Assembly: GCA_022448985.1 (NCBI GenBank)
Contig: JAKVCR010000073.1
Span: 1-38,900, forward strand
DNA length: 38,900 nt
Direction: 5' to 3'
DNA from: Roseibacillus sp.
GTDB lineage: Bacteria; Verrucomicrobiota; Verrucomicrobiia; Verrucomicrobiales; Akkermansiaceae
Shown here in pieces: positions 10,818-19,211 of the stretch. A program made the translations under genes and the position numbers. The notes beneath the pieces were generated by a model, which had not been told where the DNA came from, made no database searches, and saw nothing but the letters and a program-made list of their open reading frames with translations. Position 1 is the stretch's first letter. Every line of letters begins with the position of its first letter.

Positions 10818-11618
10818 ATGACGCAAGCTGAGGCCATGAACATGATCCCGGCGCTCCTCGGAGCCACTGGCCTGCTCCTCGTCGTAGCGGTCGTCCTGAC
10901 CGTCATGAAGATGAATAACGCCAACGATAACGCTGAGCTCAAGGAGCTGCGTGCCGCCCTCGCCGCCCTGAATGCCCAGCAGAGCCAGCTCAACCCTCCC
11001 GCTCCGGCGCGCCCGCTCAATCCCGGGGCGCTTGGGGTCGATCCAATCGCCCCGAACCCTGTTCTCATTCCACCTTCCCCCCCGATTCCCGCCAACACTT
11101 CTTTGCTGGATCCCGGGGAGGTGGTAGCGGGCGCTCCTGCAACAACCGCTGGCCCCTCCATCATCAGCGAGGATCCGCCTTCCGAGGACGGAGCCCCAAC
11201 CCGCGCCCAGCTCGAAGCCGAGCTCGCCAAGGTCGAACGTGAAAATGAGCTCCTCAAGGAAGAGGCCAAGCAGGGCTTGATCTCGAAGCCCATGATCGAG
11301 GCCGCCAAGAAGCAGAAGGCCCGGGCCTCGACCGTAAAACAGGCTTGGATTCAGGCCAAGGTGATTGAGTGGGTGGCCCAGCAACCGGATCAGGAGGCGG
11401 GCGGATTCGCCATCATCGAACTCCACCGGGATGTTCAGCCAGGAACCATCCTCGCCATCCGCCGGCAGACAGGAATCTATGGCCGGCTTGAGGTCGACCA
11501 CGTCTATCCTGGGAAAAAGCAGGCTTCCGCCAATCCCGTGCGCGGCACTTTTCCTGATGCTACTACCCCGGTCATCAAACCCGGCGATGAATTGATCCTC
11601 CCTCCTTTCGGAAGCTGA
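10818..11618 (+). CDS. Hypothetical membrane-anchored coiled-coil protein
   Basis: The product has 266 residues if it starts at the ATG at 10818; the ATGs at 10836 and 10842 are equally possible. A single transmembrane helix (MIPALLGATGLLLVVAVVLTV) is followed by a short coiled coil (NDNAELKELRAALAALNAQQ), a proline-rich low-complexity linker of about 70 residues, a second coiled coil (AQLEAELAKVERENELLKEE), and a C-terminal beta-rich domain of about 90 residues with spaced glycines (LHRDVQPGTILAIRRQTG and IKPGDELILPP). The last part resembles the small beta-barrel domain at the C-terminus of FlgT-like proteins, by pattern only. It diverges from ileS and converges on thrC. Likely an envelope protein of unknown role. 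Confidence 0.78.
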   Translation: MTQAEAMNMIPALLGATGLLLVVAVVLTVMKMNNANDNAELKELRAALAALNAQQSQLNPPAPARPLNPGALGVDPIAPNPVLIPPSPPIPANTSLLDPGEVVAGAPATTAGPSIISEDPPSEDGAPTRAQLEAELAKVERENELLKEEAKQGLISKPMIEAAKKQKARASTVKQAWIQAKVIEWVAQQPDQEAGGFAIIELHRDVQPGTILAIRRQTGIYGRLEVDHVYPGKKQASANPVRGTFPDATTPVIKPGDELILPPFGS

Positions 11619-11634
11619 ACCCCGAACGACAGGG

Positions 11635-12945
11635 TTAACTCTCCACCTGCGCCAACCAGCTGAGAAAGACTGCCTCCTCAGGGGGCATCTCAATCGCAAC
11701 TTTTTCACGCCCCGCCAGGCGGGCCAGGCGCTCCGGAATTTCAACTGCTCCCTCGCCCAGTTCTTCCTCCATGACATCCAGGAACTTGGAGGGGTGTGCC
11801 GTTTCCAGCACGATCATCTCATCATCAGGATGATCCGCCTGCCACGCTTCCGCGGCAAGATACCCCACTGCTCCGTGCGGCTCGATCACATACCCCGCAT
11901 TGGCCTCTACTTCCCGGATCGCTTTCCGCGTCTGCTCGTCATCGAAGCGGCACCCCGCGATCCGGTCCGCCATCAGACCGTGCTTGTGGTGATGAAGATC
12001 CAGAAGGCGAACGAAGTTACTGGGGGCCCCCACATCCATCGCATTTGAAATGGTAGGACAGCTGGCCCGGGGCTCATAGTTCCCACCCTCCAGGTAGACC
12101 GGGACCACATCGTTCACATTGGTGGCTGCAATGAACTGCCTGACCGGCAACCCCATCAAGTTTGCAAGGAGCCCTGCGGTCAAGTTGCCAAAGTTGCCGC
12201 TGGGCACTACAAAAACGGGCTCCACGTCCTCCGGGAGCTGCCGTGCGGCATGAAAATAGTAAAAGGCCTGCGGGATCAGCCGCGCGATGTTGATCGAGTT
12301 CGCCGAAGTCAGGTTGCGCTCCTCCGCCAATTTGCGATGGAGGAACGCCGCCTTTACCAGGCGCTGGCAATCATCGAATGATCCTGCCACTTCGAGGGCG
12401 GTAATATTATCCCCCAGGGTGGTGAGCTGCTTTTCCTGCAGATTACTCACCTTGCCACTCGGATAGAGCACCACCACCTTCGTTCCGGGCACACCGTGAA
12501 AGGCACTCGCCACCGCACCCCCCGTATCCCCCGAGGTCGCCACCAGCACCATGAGATCCCGCTCATCCTCACGGGTCAACCATCCCATGAGGCGTGCCAT
12601 GAACCGTGCTCCAAAATCCTTGAAGGCCAGAGAAGGCCCATGAAAGAGCTCGAGAACGTGCATCTTCTCCGCGATGGTCACCACTGGCGCATCAAAATTG
12701 ATCGCATCCCCTACGATCTCCCGCAGGATTTCCTCCGGCACCGCCCCCGCAAAAAGAGACGAGGCAATCCGGTAGCCCAGTTCCGCGAAGGGCCACTCCC
12801 GCCAGTGAGCCCAGAATGCAGCGTCCATTACCGGCACGCTTTCCGGCATGTAGAGCCCGTTGTCGGGAGGCAATGAACGGAGCACCGCCTCCTGGAGATC
12901 AACGTATTTGCCCGCCGAATTGGTACTGTAGAATCGCTGCGCCAC
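11635..12945 (-). CDS. thrC: Threonine synthase
   Basis: ThrC is a PLP enzyme that converts O-phosphohomoserine to threonine, the last step of the pathway. The 436-residue product has the N-terminal domain YSTNSAGKYVDLQEAVLRS, the PLP lysine Lys109 in GPSLAFKDFGARF, the segment VLVATSGDTGGAVASAFHG and the phosphate-binding VPSGNFGNLTAG. Length fits the longer class of bacterial ThrC. It lies 77 bp downstream of thrB on the same strand, so homoserine kinase and threonine synthase are made together. Its stop abuts the stop of the convergent gene upstream, with 16 bp between. No upstream ORF shows a leader-peptide attenuator rich in Thr/Ile codons. Confidence 0.96.
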   Translation of the reverse strand: MAQRFYSTNSAGKYVDLQEAVLRSLPPDNGLYMPESVPVMDAAFWAHWREWPFAELGYRIASSLFAGAVPEEILREIVGDAINFDAPVVTIAEKMHVLELFHGPSLAFKDFGARFMARLMGWLTREDERDLMVLVATSGDTGGAVASAFHGVPGTKVVVLYPSGKVSNLQEKQLTTLGDNITALEVAGSFDDCQRLVKAAFLHRKLAEERNLTSANSINIARLIPQAFYYFHAARQLPEDVEPVFVVPSGNFGNLTAGLLANLMGLPVRQFIAATNVNDVVPVYLEGGNYEPRASCPTISNAMDVGAPSNFVRLLDLHHHKHGLMADRIAGCRFDDEQTRKAIREVEANAGYVIEPHGAVGYLAAEAWQADHPDDEMIVLETAHPSKFLDVMEEELGEGAVEIPERLARLAGREKVAIEMPPEEAVFLSWLAQVES

Positions 12946-13022
12946 GAGAGAAGTTCTTCATTGTAAGTTGTCGGTTGTCAGTCCCGAATTCCCGCTTCCA
13001 CTTACTTGCACCCCCCTCCCGG

Positions 13023-13970
13023 CTAATCAACCACATGCACCCCATGCGGGTTGACCATCGACACGTAGACCTGGTTCTCAATGGGAGCCTCCGTAAACAC
13101 CCGCGATATCTCCGCCCCAACCCGCCGGGCAATTTCCTCTCCTTCGCAAAGGGCAAAAACGCTCGGGCCCGCTCCCGAGATGCTAAATCCCAGAGCGCCC
13201 GCAGCCATGGCATCGCGCTTGGCCCGGTAAAACTCGGGAATGAGTTTCTGCCGGCGCGGCTCCGCAATGACATCATGGATGGAGCGGCTAATCAGTTCGT
13301 AGTCTTTCTGGATCAATCCACAAAGCAATCCCCCCAGGTTGCCCACCTGCTGGGTCACGTTCTCAAGAGGCACCTCCCGGGGCAGAATCTCCCGGGCAAC
13401 CTTGGTCAGGATCTCAATGTCGGGGTGAACCACCGCTGCCCATAGATTCTCCGGCACGGGCAATTGTGCCATGTCGAGTTCCTGGTTGGACCGGATGAAT
13501 ACGATTCCACCCAGCAGGCAGGGCCCGACATTGTCGGCATGCCACGCTCCGTCCGCACTCGCCTCGCCTGCCATGGCAAAGGGCAGGAGCTGTTTCTTGG
13601 TCAGGGGCTCACCTATCAGCTTGTTCACCGCGTAGGCCCCTGCCACCGCGCTGGCCGCACTGGAACCCAGCCCGCTGCCAAAAGGCATCTTCTTGTGAAT
13701 CTCCAACTCGACGCCGCGATCGAGCATTCCGAGGTGACGAAGGAGATCCTGCGCGGCCACCCCCGCGGTATTTTCGGAAACCCCGGTGGGCAGCTTACCG
13801 TTGTCTCCCGTGATCTCAACAATCCGCAGGCCCGGATCCGGAGAATGCCGGGCCACGATCTCGTCGCCGGGAGCTTCAATCGCGAATCCCAGGACGTCAT
13901 AACCACAGGCAACGTTCGCCACCGTGGCGGGGGCAAAGACGCGCACTTCGTTGAGATTTTCCTGGGCCAT
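13023..13970 (-). CDS. thrB: Homoserine kinase (GHMP family)
   Basis: ThrB phosphorylates homoserine with ATP to O-phosphohomoserine, the substrate of the neighbouring ThrC. The 315-residue product has the GHMP-kinase ATP-binding motif MPFGSGLGSSAASAVAGA near residue 97, an N-terminal strand VRVFAPATVANVACGYD typical of homoserine kinases, and the C-terminal glycine-rich GFSISGAGPSVFAL. The start is the ATG at 13970 (MAQENLNEVRV). It is 121 bp downstream of rlpA on the same strand, and the 77-bp spacer before thrC contains a short degenerate repeat of the form GTTGTC. Confidence 0.95.
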   Translation of the reverse strand: MAQENLNEVRVFAPATVANVACGYDVLGFAIEAPGDEIVARHSPDPGLRIVEITGDNGKLPTGVSENTAGVAAQDLLRHLGMLDRGVELEIHKKMPFGSGLGSSAASAVAGAYAVNKLIGEPLTKKQLLPFAMAGEASADGAWHADNVGPCLLGGIVFIRSNQELDMAQLPVPENLWAAVVHPDIEILTKVAREILPREVPLENVTQQVGNLGGLLCGLIQKDYELISRSIHDVIAEPRRQKLIPEFYRAKRDAMAAGALGFSISGAGPSVFALCEGEEIARRVGAEISRVFTEAPIENQVYVSMVNPHGVHVVD

Positions 13971-14091
13971 AATTCGGGGGAGGGGCGCTGCTCCTAACAG
14001 CTTTCCCCTCCCGGGACCAGTGATTTATGGCGGCCTCCCTGCTGGCCGGAAGCCGGAACGTCCTGCCCCGCACAATCCGGCAGTCCTTCCA

Positions 14092-14601
14092 CTAAAGAAA
14101 CGGCACAAAGGGTATCCCCCTCCGCCGCTTTCGCTCGTATCTGCCGTCTCCCACGCTCAGACACTCGACCCGCACCCGGGCCAGACCTTTGGCCTTGAAG
14201 CCAAGCTTACTCGCAGCCCGCGGAGTAACATCAATGATGCGCCCCGCTATGAACGGGCCGCGATCGTTAAGGCGCATCTTGACCGATTTACCATTGGCAA
14301 GGTTGGTCACTTTCACCCGGCACGGCAACGGCAGTGTCTTGTGGGCACCGCTCACGTCAAAACGCCCCACTTTCTCACCAAGGGAGGTGTTCCCCCTCTT
14401 GAAGCCCAGAAAGCTGCTCTCATCATACCACGAGGCTATTCCCGTCTCCTCATAACGCAACGCCTGCTCCACGCTCATGGGATGATACCGTACCCCCTTG
14501 ATCGTGTAGGCACGGGTCATGTAGCCCCTGTAGCCACCTGCCCCGCAGGAGGTCAGCAGAATCGGACCCAGCACCGATACAAGCATCCAGTATTTCCCCA
14601 T
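14092..14601 (-). CDS. rlpA: RlpA-like lipoprotein with double-psi beta-barrel
   Basis: The 169-residue product starts at the ATG at 14601 (MGKYWMLVSVLGPILLTSC) and has a lipobox ending LTSC at Cys19, so it should be an outer-membrane lipoprotein. After a short linker (SVEQALRYEETG) comes the double-psi beta-barrel domain: ASWYDESSFLGFKRGNTS, then LPLPCRVKVTNLANGKSV, the conserved NDRGPF, and GRIIDVTPRAASKLGF. RlpA proteins act at the septum, and some are lytic transglycosylases for denuded glycan. There is no SPOR domain here, so septal targeting is uncertain. It lies between hup and thrB on the same strand. A longer frame upstream adds 20 residues that would disrupt the signal peptide. Confidence 0.9.
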   Translation of the reverse strand: MGKYWMLVSVLGPILLTSCGAGGYRGYMTRAYTIKGVRYHPMSVEQALRYEETGIASWYDESSFLGFKRGNTSLGEKVGRFDVSGAHKTLPLPCRVKVTNLANGKSVKMRLNDRGPFIAGRIIDVTPRAASKLGFKAKGLARVRVECLSVGDGRYERKRRRGIPFVPFL

Positions 14602-14657
14602 GGGCACATCCTGCCAGAGTACACGCAGTCTGACAATCCCTCCACTTTGCGACCGCC

Positions 14658-14682
14658 GCAACTACCCGACCAGCGTAGTTGC
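14658..14682. terminator. Perfect 8-bp inverted repeat between hup and rlpA
   Basis: GCAACTAC (14658-14665) and GTAGTTGC (14675-14682) are perfect 8-nt complementary arms with a 9-nt loop. The element lies 59 nt past the hup stop and 57 nt before the rlpA start. It could terminate hup transcription, but the strand of interest has no T-tract after it, so a processing site or regulator site is also possible. Confidence 0.35.
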
Positions 14683-14740
14683 ATTCACCCCCGGTCTATA
14701 TCCGACGGGGCGATCAAGGAAATCCTGATGACAAGGCCAA

Positions 14741-15073
14741 TCAGTCTGCCAGGTCCACCTGTCCCTGCTGCTGGATGACCGGCAGAATCCGGGCAACTTT
14801 CTCCTTCATCTCCTTGCCAGGCTTAAACTTCACCACTGCGCGGGGAGGAATAGGGACATCCTTGCTCGGGTCCTTCGGGTTCCGGCCCACCTTGGCCTTC
14901 GTCTGACGGACTTCAAAGGTTCCAAAATTCCGCATCACAACGGTATTACCCTGGGCCAGCTCCAGTGTGACGTCGTCCAGGGTCTTCTGGACGACGTCGA
15001 AAACCTGCTGCTGGGTCAATCCCGTTTCATTGCTGATCCGGACCACCAAATCTCGTTTCGTAATCGTAGACAT
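14741..15073 (-). CDS. hup: HU/IHF-family DNA-binding protein
   Basis: This small histone-like protein binds and bends DNA as a dimer. The 110-residue product starts at the ATG at 15073 (MSTITKRDLVVRISNETGL). It shows the helical dimerisation half (LTQQQVFDVVQKTLDDVTLEL), the beta-arm entry NTVVMRNFGTFEVRQTKAKVGRNP with the conserved RNFGTF and GRNP, and VVKFKPGKEMK at the end of the DNA-binding arm. It is longer than classic HU (about 90 residues) by a C-terminal tail of about 15 residues (ILPVIQQQGQVDLAD). Whether it is HU or an IHF-like form cannot be settled from sequence. It lies 74 bp downstream of rnhC. Confidence 0.95.
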   Translation of the reverse strand: MSTITKRDLVVRISNETGLTQQQVFDVVQKTLDDVTLELAQGNTVVMRNFGTFEVRQTKAKVGRNPKDPSKDVPIPPRAVVKFKPGKEMKEKVARILPVIQQQGQVDLAD

Positions 15074-15147
15074 GGAATAGCTTACAACTTCTATGGACAA
15101 CACACCCCGCGCCAAATGTAACGCCAAAAGGAGTGGTAGATAAGAAC

Positions 15148-16080
15148 TCATTCAATCCTGCTATCGGTCAACTGATTTGTGGTTTTGAAGTGCACTTTGG
15201 CAACTTTGCGTAATTCCTGCACCCCATGCCTTTCGAGAAAGGCCCGGCCTGCCTCCAGCACAGGCGGACCCGCCCCAAGGGCCAGAGAGATTTCCCACTG
15301 TTCAGCCCCCTTCGACATCCAGTTCACGAAAGCCTCCCGCGCCAGAATGGAAGCAGCCGCAACCGCCACATCGCTCTCTCCCTTCGTCCGCTGCTGCAGC
15401 TCAAGGTCTAGCCCTTTACGCTCCAGCGCACGCTGCAGGACACGGGGATTGGCGAACTGATCACTCAAGGCCCGTGGACAATCCGACACGCGCTCCGAGA
15501 GCTCCTCAATGACCTTGGCGTGACCCCAGGCCAGTAACTCATTCAGGTTAGAAAATCGCTCGTAGAGATCATTGTAGCGTTCCGGGCCGATCAGAACCAA
15601 GGACTCCACCACCCCACGCGTCTTGCGGATCGCTCCTGCCAGACTCCGGATCCGATCACTTGAACTCACCCGCTTGGAGTCCATTACACCCGCCTCAATG
15701 AGAGCCCGGGTACTCTCTCCGTCGGTGTAGACGCCGGCAATCACGAGAGGACCGAAGTAGTCCCCCTTCCCGCTCTCATCGATTCCGAAGTGGGGCTGGA
15801 ACATCTCCGGATTATGGACTTCTTCGTAACCAAGCCGTGCCTCCCCCAGAATCTCAGGCTCGAGGGTGAACTTTACAAAATCCTCGGTCTCCTTCCCCTG
15901 CACCAGCACCTTGGGGCCCTTCTCATAGACCGTGATGTTCAACTTTCCCTTCCGCGCCCCATAATATGCATAGGGCTTCTCCAGGAACTCAAAGCCATCA
16001 CGTTCCAGAATCCTGCGTAACTTTTCCACGTCCTCCCCCCCAATCTCCTGCGTGTAGGTCGTCAATGCCACCTCGGCCAC
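15148..16080 (-). CDS. rnhC: Ribonuclease HIII
   Basis: RNase HIII cleaves the RNA strand of RNA-DNA hybrids. The 310-residue product has the N-terminal TBP-like substrate-binding domain (about residues 1-85, with YGARKGKLNITVYEKGPK) that separates type HIII from HII, and then the catalytic domain starting FGIDESGKGDYFGPLVIAG, with Asp101 and Glu102 of the DEDE metal site. DSKRVSS and the later ESDVAVAAASILARE supply further catalytic and conserved residues. The gene starts only 26 bp from the divergent mutY, so two nucleic-acid maintenance genes share one very short promoter region. Confidence 0.95.
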   Translation of the reverse strand: MAEVALTTYTQEIGGEDVEKLRRILERDGFEFLEKPYAYYGARKGKLNITVYEKGPKVLVQGKETEDFVKFTLEPEILGEARLGYEEVHNPEMFQPHFGIDESGKGDYFGPLVIAGVYTDGESTRALIEAGVMDSKRVSSSDRIRSLAGAIRKTRGVVESLVLIGPERYNDLYERFSNLNELLAWGHAKVIEELSERVSDCPRALSDQFANPRVLQRALERKGLDLELQQRTKGESDVAVAAASILAREAFVNWMSKGAEQWEISLALGAGPPVLEAGRAFLERHGVQELRKVAKVHFKTTNQLTDSRIE

Positions 16081-16106
16081 TTTCTAGGTTCGACCTCGCT
16101 TCTGCA

Positions 16107-17153
16107 ATGCCCGATGTTCCCGCCGTGCCCAAACGTGTCGCTACCCGCCATCCCCTGCGCAACATTCGCGCCTTTCGCAGTGCGCTCCTTCGCTGGTTTG
16201 ACGAATCCGGCACGGACTATCCGTGGCGGCGGACCACTGACCCCTATGCCATCCTCGTCTCCGAGGTCATGCTTCAGCAGACCACCATCGGTGCGGTGAT
16301 CCGGAATCGCCGCTTTGAGCGCTTTCTCGAGAAATTTCCCGACCTGCGCTCCCTCGCCGAGGCCCCTGAGAGCGCACTACTCCGCACCTGGGAAGGGCTC
16401 GGCTACTACAATCGCGTGCGCAATCTACAGGAGACCGCCCGGGTGATCCTCAAAGACCATGACGGGGAATTTCCAGCCGACCCCTCAGGCCTGGAGTCCC
16501 TGCCCGGCATCGGTCGCTACACCGCCGGGGCGGTGGCCAGCTTCGCCTTCGATTATCCAGCCCCGATCGTGGAAGCCAACATCTCCCGCGTCCTGAGCCG
16601 CCTCTTTGATTACCGTGAACCTGTCGATGCGCCCGCCGGTCGGAACCAGCTCTGGAACTGGGCAGAGGCCCTGCTCCCCACCCGCCATGCGCGGACCTTC
16701 AACTCCGCGTTCATGGAGCTGGGACAGTCGTATTGCTCCCCCCGTTCTCCCAATTGCCTGCAGTGCCCCGTCCAGGATTTCTGTGCCACCCGCAACCCTG
16801 ACACGCTCCCTCTCAAAAAAACCCGGCGTGCCACCGTCGAAATCGACGAACATGTTCTCTTTGTGCGCAAGCGCGGCGGCCCTGTCCTCCTTGCCCGGGA
16901 AGAGGGCTCCCGTCGCAAGGGGCTGTGGAAGCTGCCGGAGCGGAGTCATGACCAGCTGGCGGATTTCCCTCTCCTTGCCACGCGAAGGTATGACATCACC
17001 CATCACAAGGTAACCATGCACATCTACCGCTGTCCCCCCTCTCGGATTCCGCCCCCTGCGGGAACCCCCACCGAGCAATTCCACTGCTCCACATCCCTCC
17101 AGGAGCTGCCCATGCCCTCCCCCTTCCGGAGAGCCCTCACCGACCTGCTCTGA
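16107..17153 (+). CDS. mutY: A/G-specific adenine glycosylase (MutY), Glu at catalytic Asp position
   Basis: MutY excises adenine mispaired with 8-oxoguanine. The 348-residue product has the catalytic Glu53 in VSEVMLQQTT, the helix-hairpin-helix LPGIGRYTAGAVASF (132-146) and the iron-sulfur motif C-x6-C-x2-C-x5-C at Cys210, 217, 220 and 226 (YCSPRSPNCLQCPVQDFC). A C-terminal Nudix-like domain (VLFVRKRGGPVLLAREE, ITHHKVTMHIYRC) reads the 8-oxoG strand. At the place of the invariant catalytic Asp (E. coli Asp138, in ILDGNVKRV) this protein has Glu156 in IVEANISRV. The codon is GAA at 16572-16574. The ATG at 16107 gives a short N-terminal tail; the longer upstream frame overlaps rnhC. Confidence 0.94.
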   Translation: MPDVPAVPKRVATRHPLRNIRAFRSALLRWFDESGTDYPWRRTTDPYAILVSEVMLQQTTIGAVIRNRRFERFLEKFPDLRSLAEAPESALLRTWEGLGYYNRVRNLQETARVILKDHDGEFPADPSGLESLPGIGRYTAGAVASFAFDYPAPIVEANISRVLSRLFDYREPVDAPAGRNQLWNWAEALLPTRHARTFNSAFMELGQSYCSPRSPNCLQCPVQDFCATRNPDTLPLKKTRRATVEIDEHVLFVRKRGGPVLLAREEGSRRKGLWKLPERSHDQLADFPLLATRRYDITHHKVTMHIYRCPPSRIPPPAGTPTEQFHCSTSLQELPMPSPFRRALTDLL

Positions 17154-17219
17154 ACTTCAGGCATCGGATCCGCAACCTGTCCTTTTTCCCGGTGTTCTTT
17201 CATGTAACACTCCCAACCC

Positions 17220-17957
17220 ATGAGCCCCTCCAATTCCATCGCAAGTTGCCCAACCTGCCACCGCCGTAACTTTCTCCGCAGCGCCCTCGCAGGATCCGCC
17301 GCCCTCTTCACCGTGCCCGGTGCCCTGGCAGAGGCTCTCACCCGTACGCCCCGGGACGCAGAGGGGCCTTTCTATCCGGACAACCTCCCCCTCGATACCG
17401 ATAACGACCTCCTCGTCGTCAACGACAAGATTACCCCAGCGGTCGGGGCCGTAAGCTACCTCACCGGCGCGGTCATGGACACCAAGGGCCAGCCGCTCCG
17501 CAATGCCGTCGTCGAGATCTGGCAGGTCGACAACCAGGGGATCTACCTCCATTCCAAGGCCAACGGACAGGACAAGCGGGACAAGAACTTCCAGAGCTAT
17601 GGACGCTTTCTAACCGGGTCCAGTGGCCTCTACCACTTCCGCACCATCAAACCACCCGCCTATCCCGGACGCACGCCTCACATCCATGTTGCGGTCTCCC
17701 ACGGAAATAAGCGACTCCTCACAACCCAGCTCTACATCGAGGGTGAAAAGCAGAACGCCAAGGACTTCCTCTACAAACGGCTCGGTGGTGGTGACCCCAA
17801 ACTGCAGAAACTCGTCACTGTTCCCTTCAAGCCGCTCAAAGGATCCAAGATTGGCGAACTCACGGCCCGACTCGACCTCGTAGTGGGAGTCACCCCGGAA
17901 GATCCCGGCAAGACCGACCGCAGCCGCCAACCACGCAGGCAGAGACGCGCGCAATAA
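17220..17957 (+). CDS. Tat-exported intradiol ring-cleavage dioxygenase-family protein
   Basis: This family uses Fe(III) to open aromatic diols between the two hydroxyls. The 245-residue product begins with a twin-arginine signal, CHRRNFLRSALAGSAALF, and an Ala-rich cleavage region near residue 38. The fold pattern is clear: LTGAVMDTKGQPLRNAVVEIW, then Tyr109 (VDNQGIYLHS), RFLTGSSGLYHFRTIKP, Tyr148 and the histidine pair His154 and His156 in AYPGRTPHIHVAVS. These four residues match the usual Tyr2His2 iron ligands. No other aromatic-degradation gene is nearby, so the substrate is unknown; periplasmic members are often of unassigned function. It follows mutY by 66 bp. The last 20 residues are basic and unlike the family. 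Confidence 0.88.
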   Translation: MSPSNSIASCPTCHRRNFLRSALAGSAALFTVPGALAEALTRTPRDAEGPFYPDNLPLDTDNDLLVVNDKITPAVGAVSYLTGAVMDTKGQPLRNAVVEIWQVDNQGIYLHSKANGQDKRDKNFQSYGRFLTGSSGLYHFRTIKPPAYPGRTPHIHVAVSHGNKRLLTTQLYIEGEKQNAKDFLYKRLGGGDPKLQKLVTVPFKPLKGSKIGELTARLDLVVGVTPEDPGKTDRSRQPRRQRRAQ

Positions 17958-18175
17958 CCCAGGACGCGGGACAGACCCGACGGCGATGCCGAACAGGGCC
18001 TTTGAACAGCCCGGGAAATCCTGGATCTGCTTCCTCTCCCTGAGCGAAAGCTGATAGCCTGCCCCTGGATTCCGCGCAGATATTGCTCACGAACATTTGA
18101 GGAAAAACCGCGGAAGGGGGCGCCGGGGGCACAAAAACTTGCAACCCTCTCCCCAACCCCCCACCCCTTGCTGTC

Positions 18176-19084
18176 GTGAGCGCGCCAATCAGGAAAGCCT
18201 TTCTCCTGGGCGCCGGCTTGGGTACGCGCCTGCGTCCGCTTACCAATATCCTTCCCAAACCGCTCATCCCGGTCTTTCACCGCCCCCTCATCGAATATGC
18301 TCTTGACCACTGTCTGGCCGCGGGAATCGAGGAATTCGCCATCAACACCCACCACCTGCCCGAAAAATGGGAGGACGCATTCCCCAACGGATCCTATCGG
18401 GGCGCCTCTCTGACTTTCTTCCACGAACCGGTTCTTCTCGAAACCGGAGGCGGGCTCAAGAACATCGAATCGTGGATCGGAGACGAACCGCTCCTCGTCT
18501 ACAACGGTGACATCCTGACCACCCTTGATCTCACACGACTGGTCGACACTCACACCCGCTCCGGGAAAACCGTCACCATGGGCCTGCGCTCCACCGGACA
18601 CGAACCCCACATCGCAATCGATGGCGAACGTATCGTGGACATTCGCAGGATGCTCGGCATTGCCCCCGGCACCCACCAGTTCGCCTGCGTCTACTGCGCG
18701 CAACCCGGATTACTCCAGCACATCCCCTCCGCTGAAAAAGTCTCCATCATCCCCTCCTTCCTGGAACTTGTTCGCAATGGCGAAATGGGCGCATCCATTC
18801 ACGACGAGGGCATCTGGCTCGATCTGGGCACCCGCGAGTCCTACCTCGATGCCCACAATCACAGAGAACTGGGTGAGCTGCGTCACCCGGAGGCCCACAT
18901 CGACTCCACTGCCATGGTCGAGGCCTCCGCAATTGGCCCGGGCGCTTCCATTGGCGCCGATGCGACCGTCCTGGCATCGGTGCTCTGGCCCGGCGCCTGC
19001 ATCGAGGAAGGTGCGCAATTGACAAACTGCATCGTCTATTCGTCCACTCTCGCCACCGGCCCCCACCACAACGCCGATCTCTGA
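18176..19084 (+). CDS. murU: Sugar-phosphate nucleotidyltransferase, MurU-like
   Basis: The product of 302 residues starts at a GTG at 18176 and opens with the nucleotidyltransferase signature FLLGAGLGTRLRPLTNILPKPLIPV, of which GAGLGTRLRPLT is the nucleotide loop and PKPL the conserved lysine. YNGDILTTLDL binds the metal and the sugar phosphate. The last 60 residues (HIDSTAMVEASAIGPGASIG) are left-handed beta-helix hexapeptides, which classic MurU lacks. On its own it could be a mannose-1-phosphate guanylyltransferase; the next gene is an AmgK-like sugar kinase, and that pairing points to MurU, which makes UDP-MurNAc from MurNAc-1-phosphate in cell-wall recycling. Confidence 0.8.
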   Translation: MSAPIRKAFLLGAGLGTRLRPLTNILPKPLIPVFHRPLIEYALDHCLAAGIEEFAINTHHLPEKWEDAFPNGSYRGASLTFFHEPVLLETGGGLKNIESWIGDEPLLVYNGDILTTLDLTRLVDTHTRSGKTVTMGLRSTGHEPHIAIDGERIVDIRRMLGIAPGTHQFACVYCAQPGLLQHIPSAEKVSIIPSFLELVRNGEMGASIHDEGIWLDLGTRESYLDAHNHRELGELRHPEAHIDSTAMVEASAIGPGASIGADATVLASVLWPGACIEEGAQLTNCIVYSSTLATGPHHNADL

Positions 19085-19171
19085 CCCGCCTCTCCCCCCA
19101 GAGTGAAGAAACCCAGATCCCCGATTCACATCCGACATACCGCCCCAAGTCCGCTCCCGTAGACCAACTCC

Positions 19172-19191
19172 CGACGTCGACAGAGACGTCG
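19172..19191. promoter_or_regulatory. Inverted repeat upstream of the amgK-like gene
   Basis: CGACGTC (19172-19178) and GACGTCG (19185-19191) are perfect 7-nt inverted arms around a 6-nt spacer, ending 20 bp before the ATG at 19212. GACGTC is itself a palindrome, so the element is both an inverted and a direct repeat. It could be an operator or a leader hairpin; nothing further supports either. Confidence 0.3.
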
Positions 19192-19211
19192 CCATCACCA
19201 GCCTTCTCACC

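Noticed and set aside
11618..11636. AACCC/GGGTT inverted repeat between the convergent genes before thrC
   Set aside because: Five-bp arms with a 9-nt loop and no T-tract; too weak to call a terminator.
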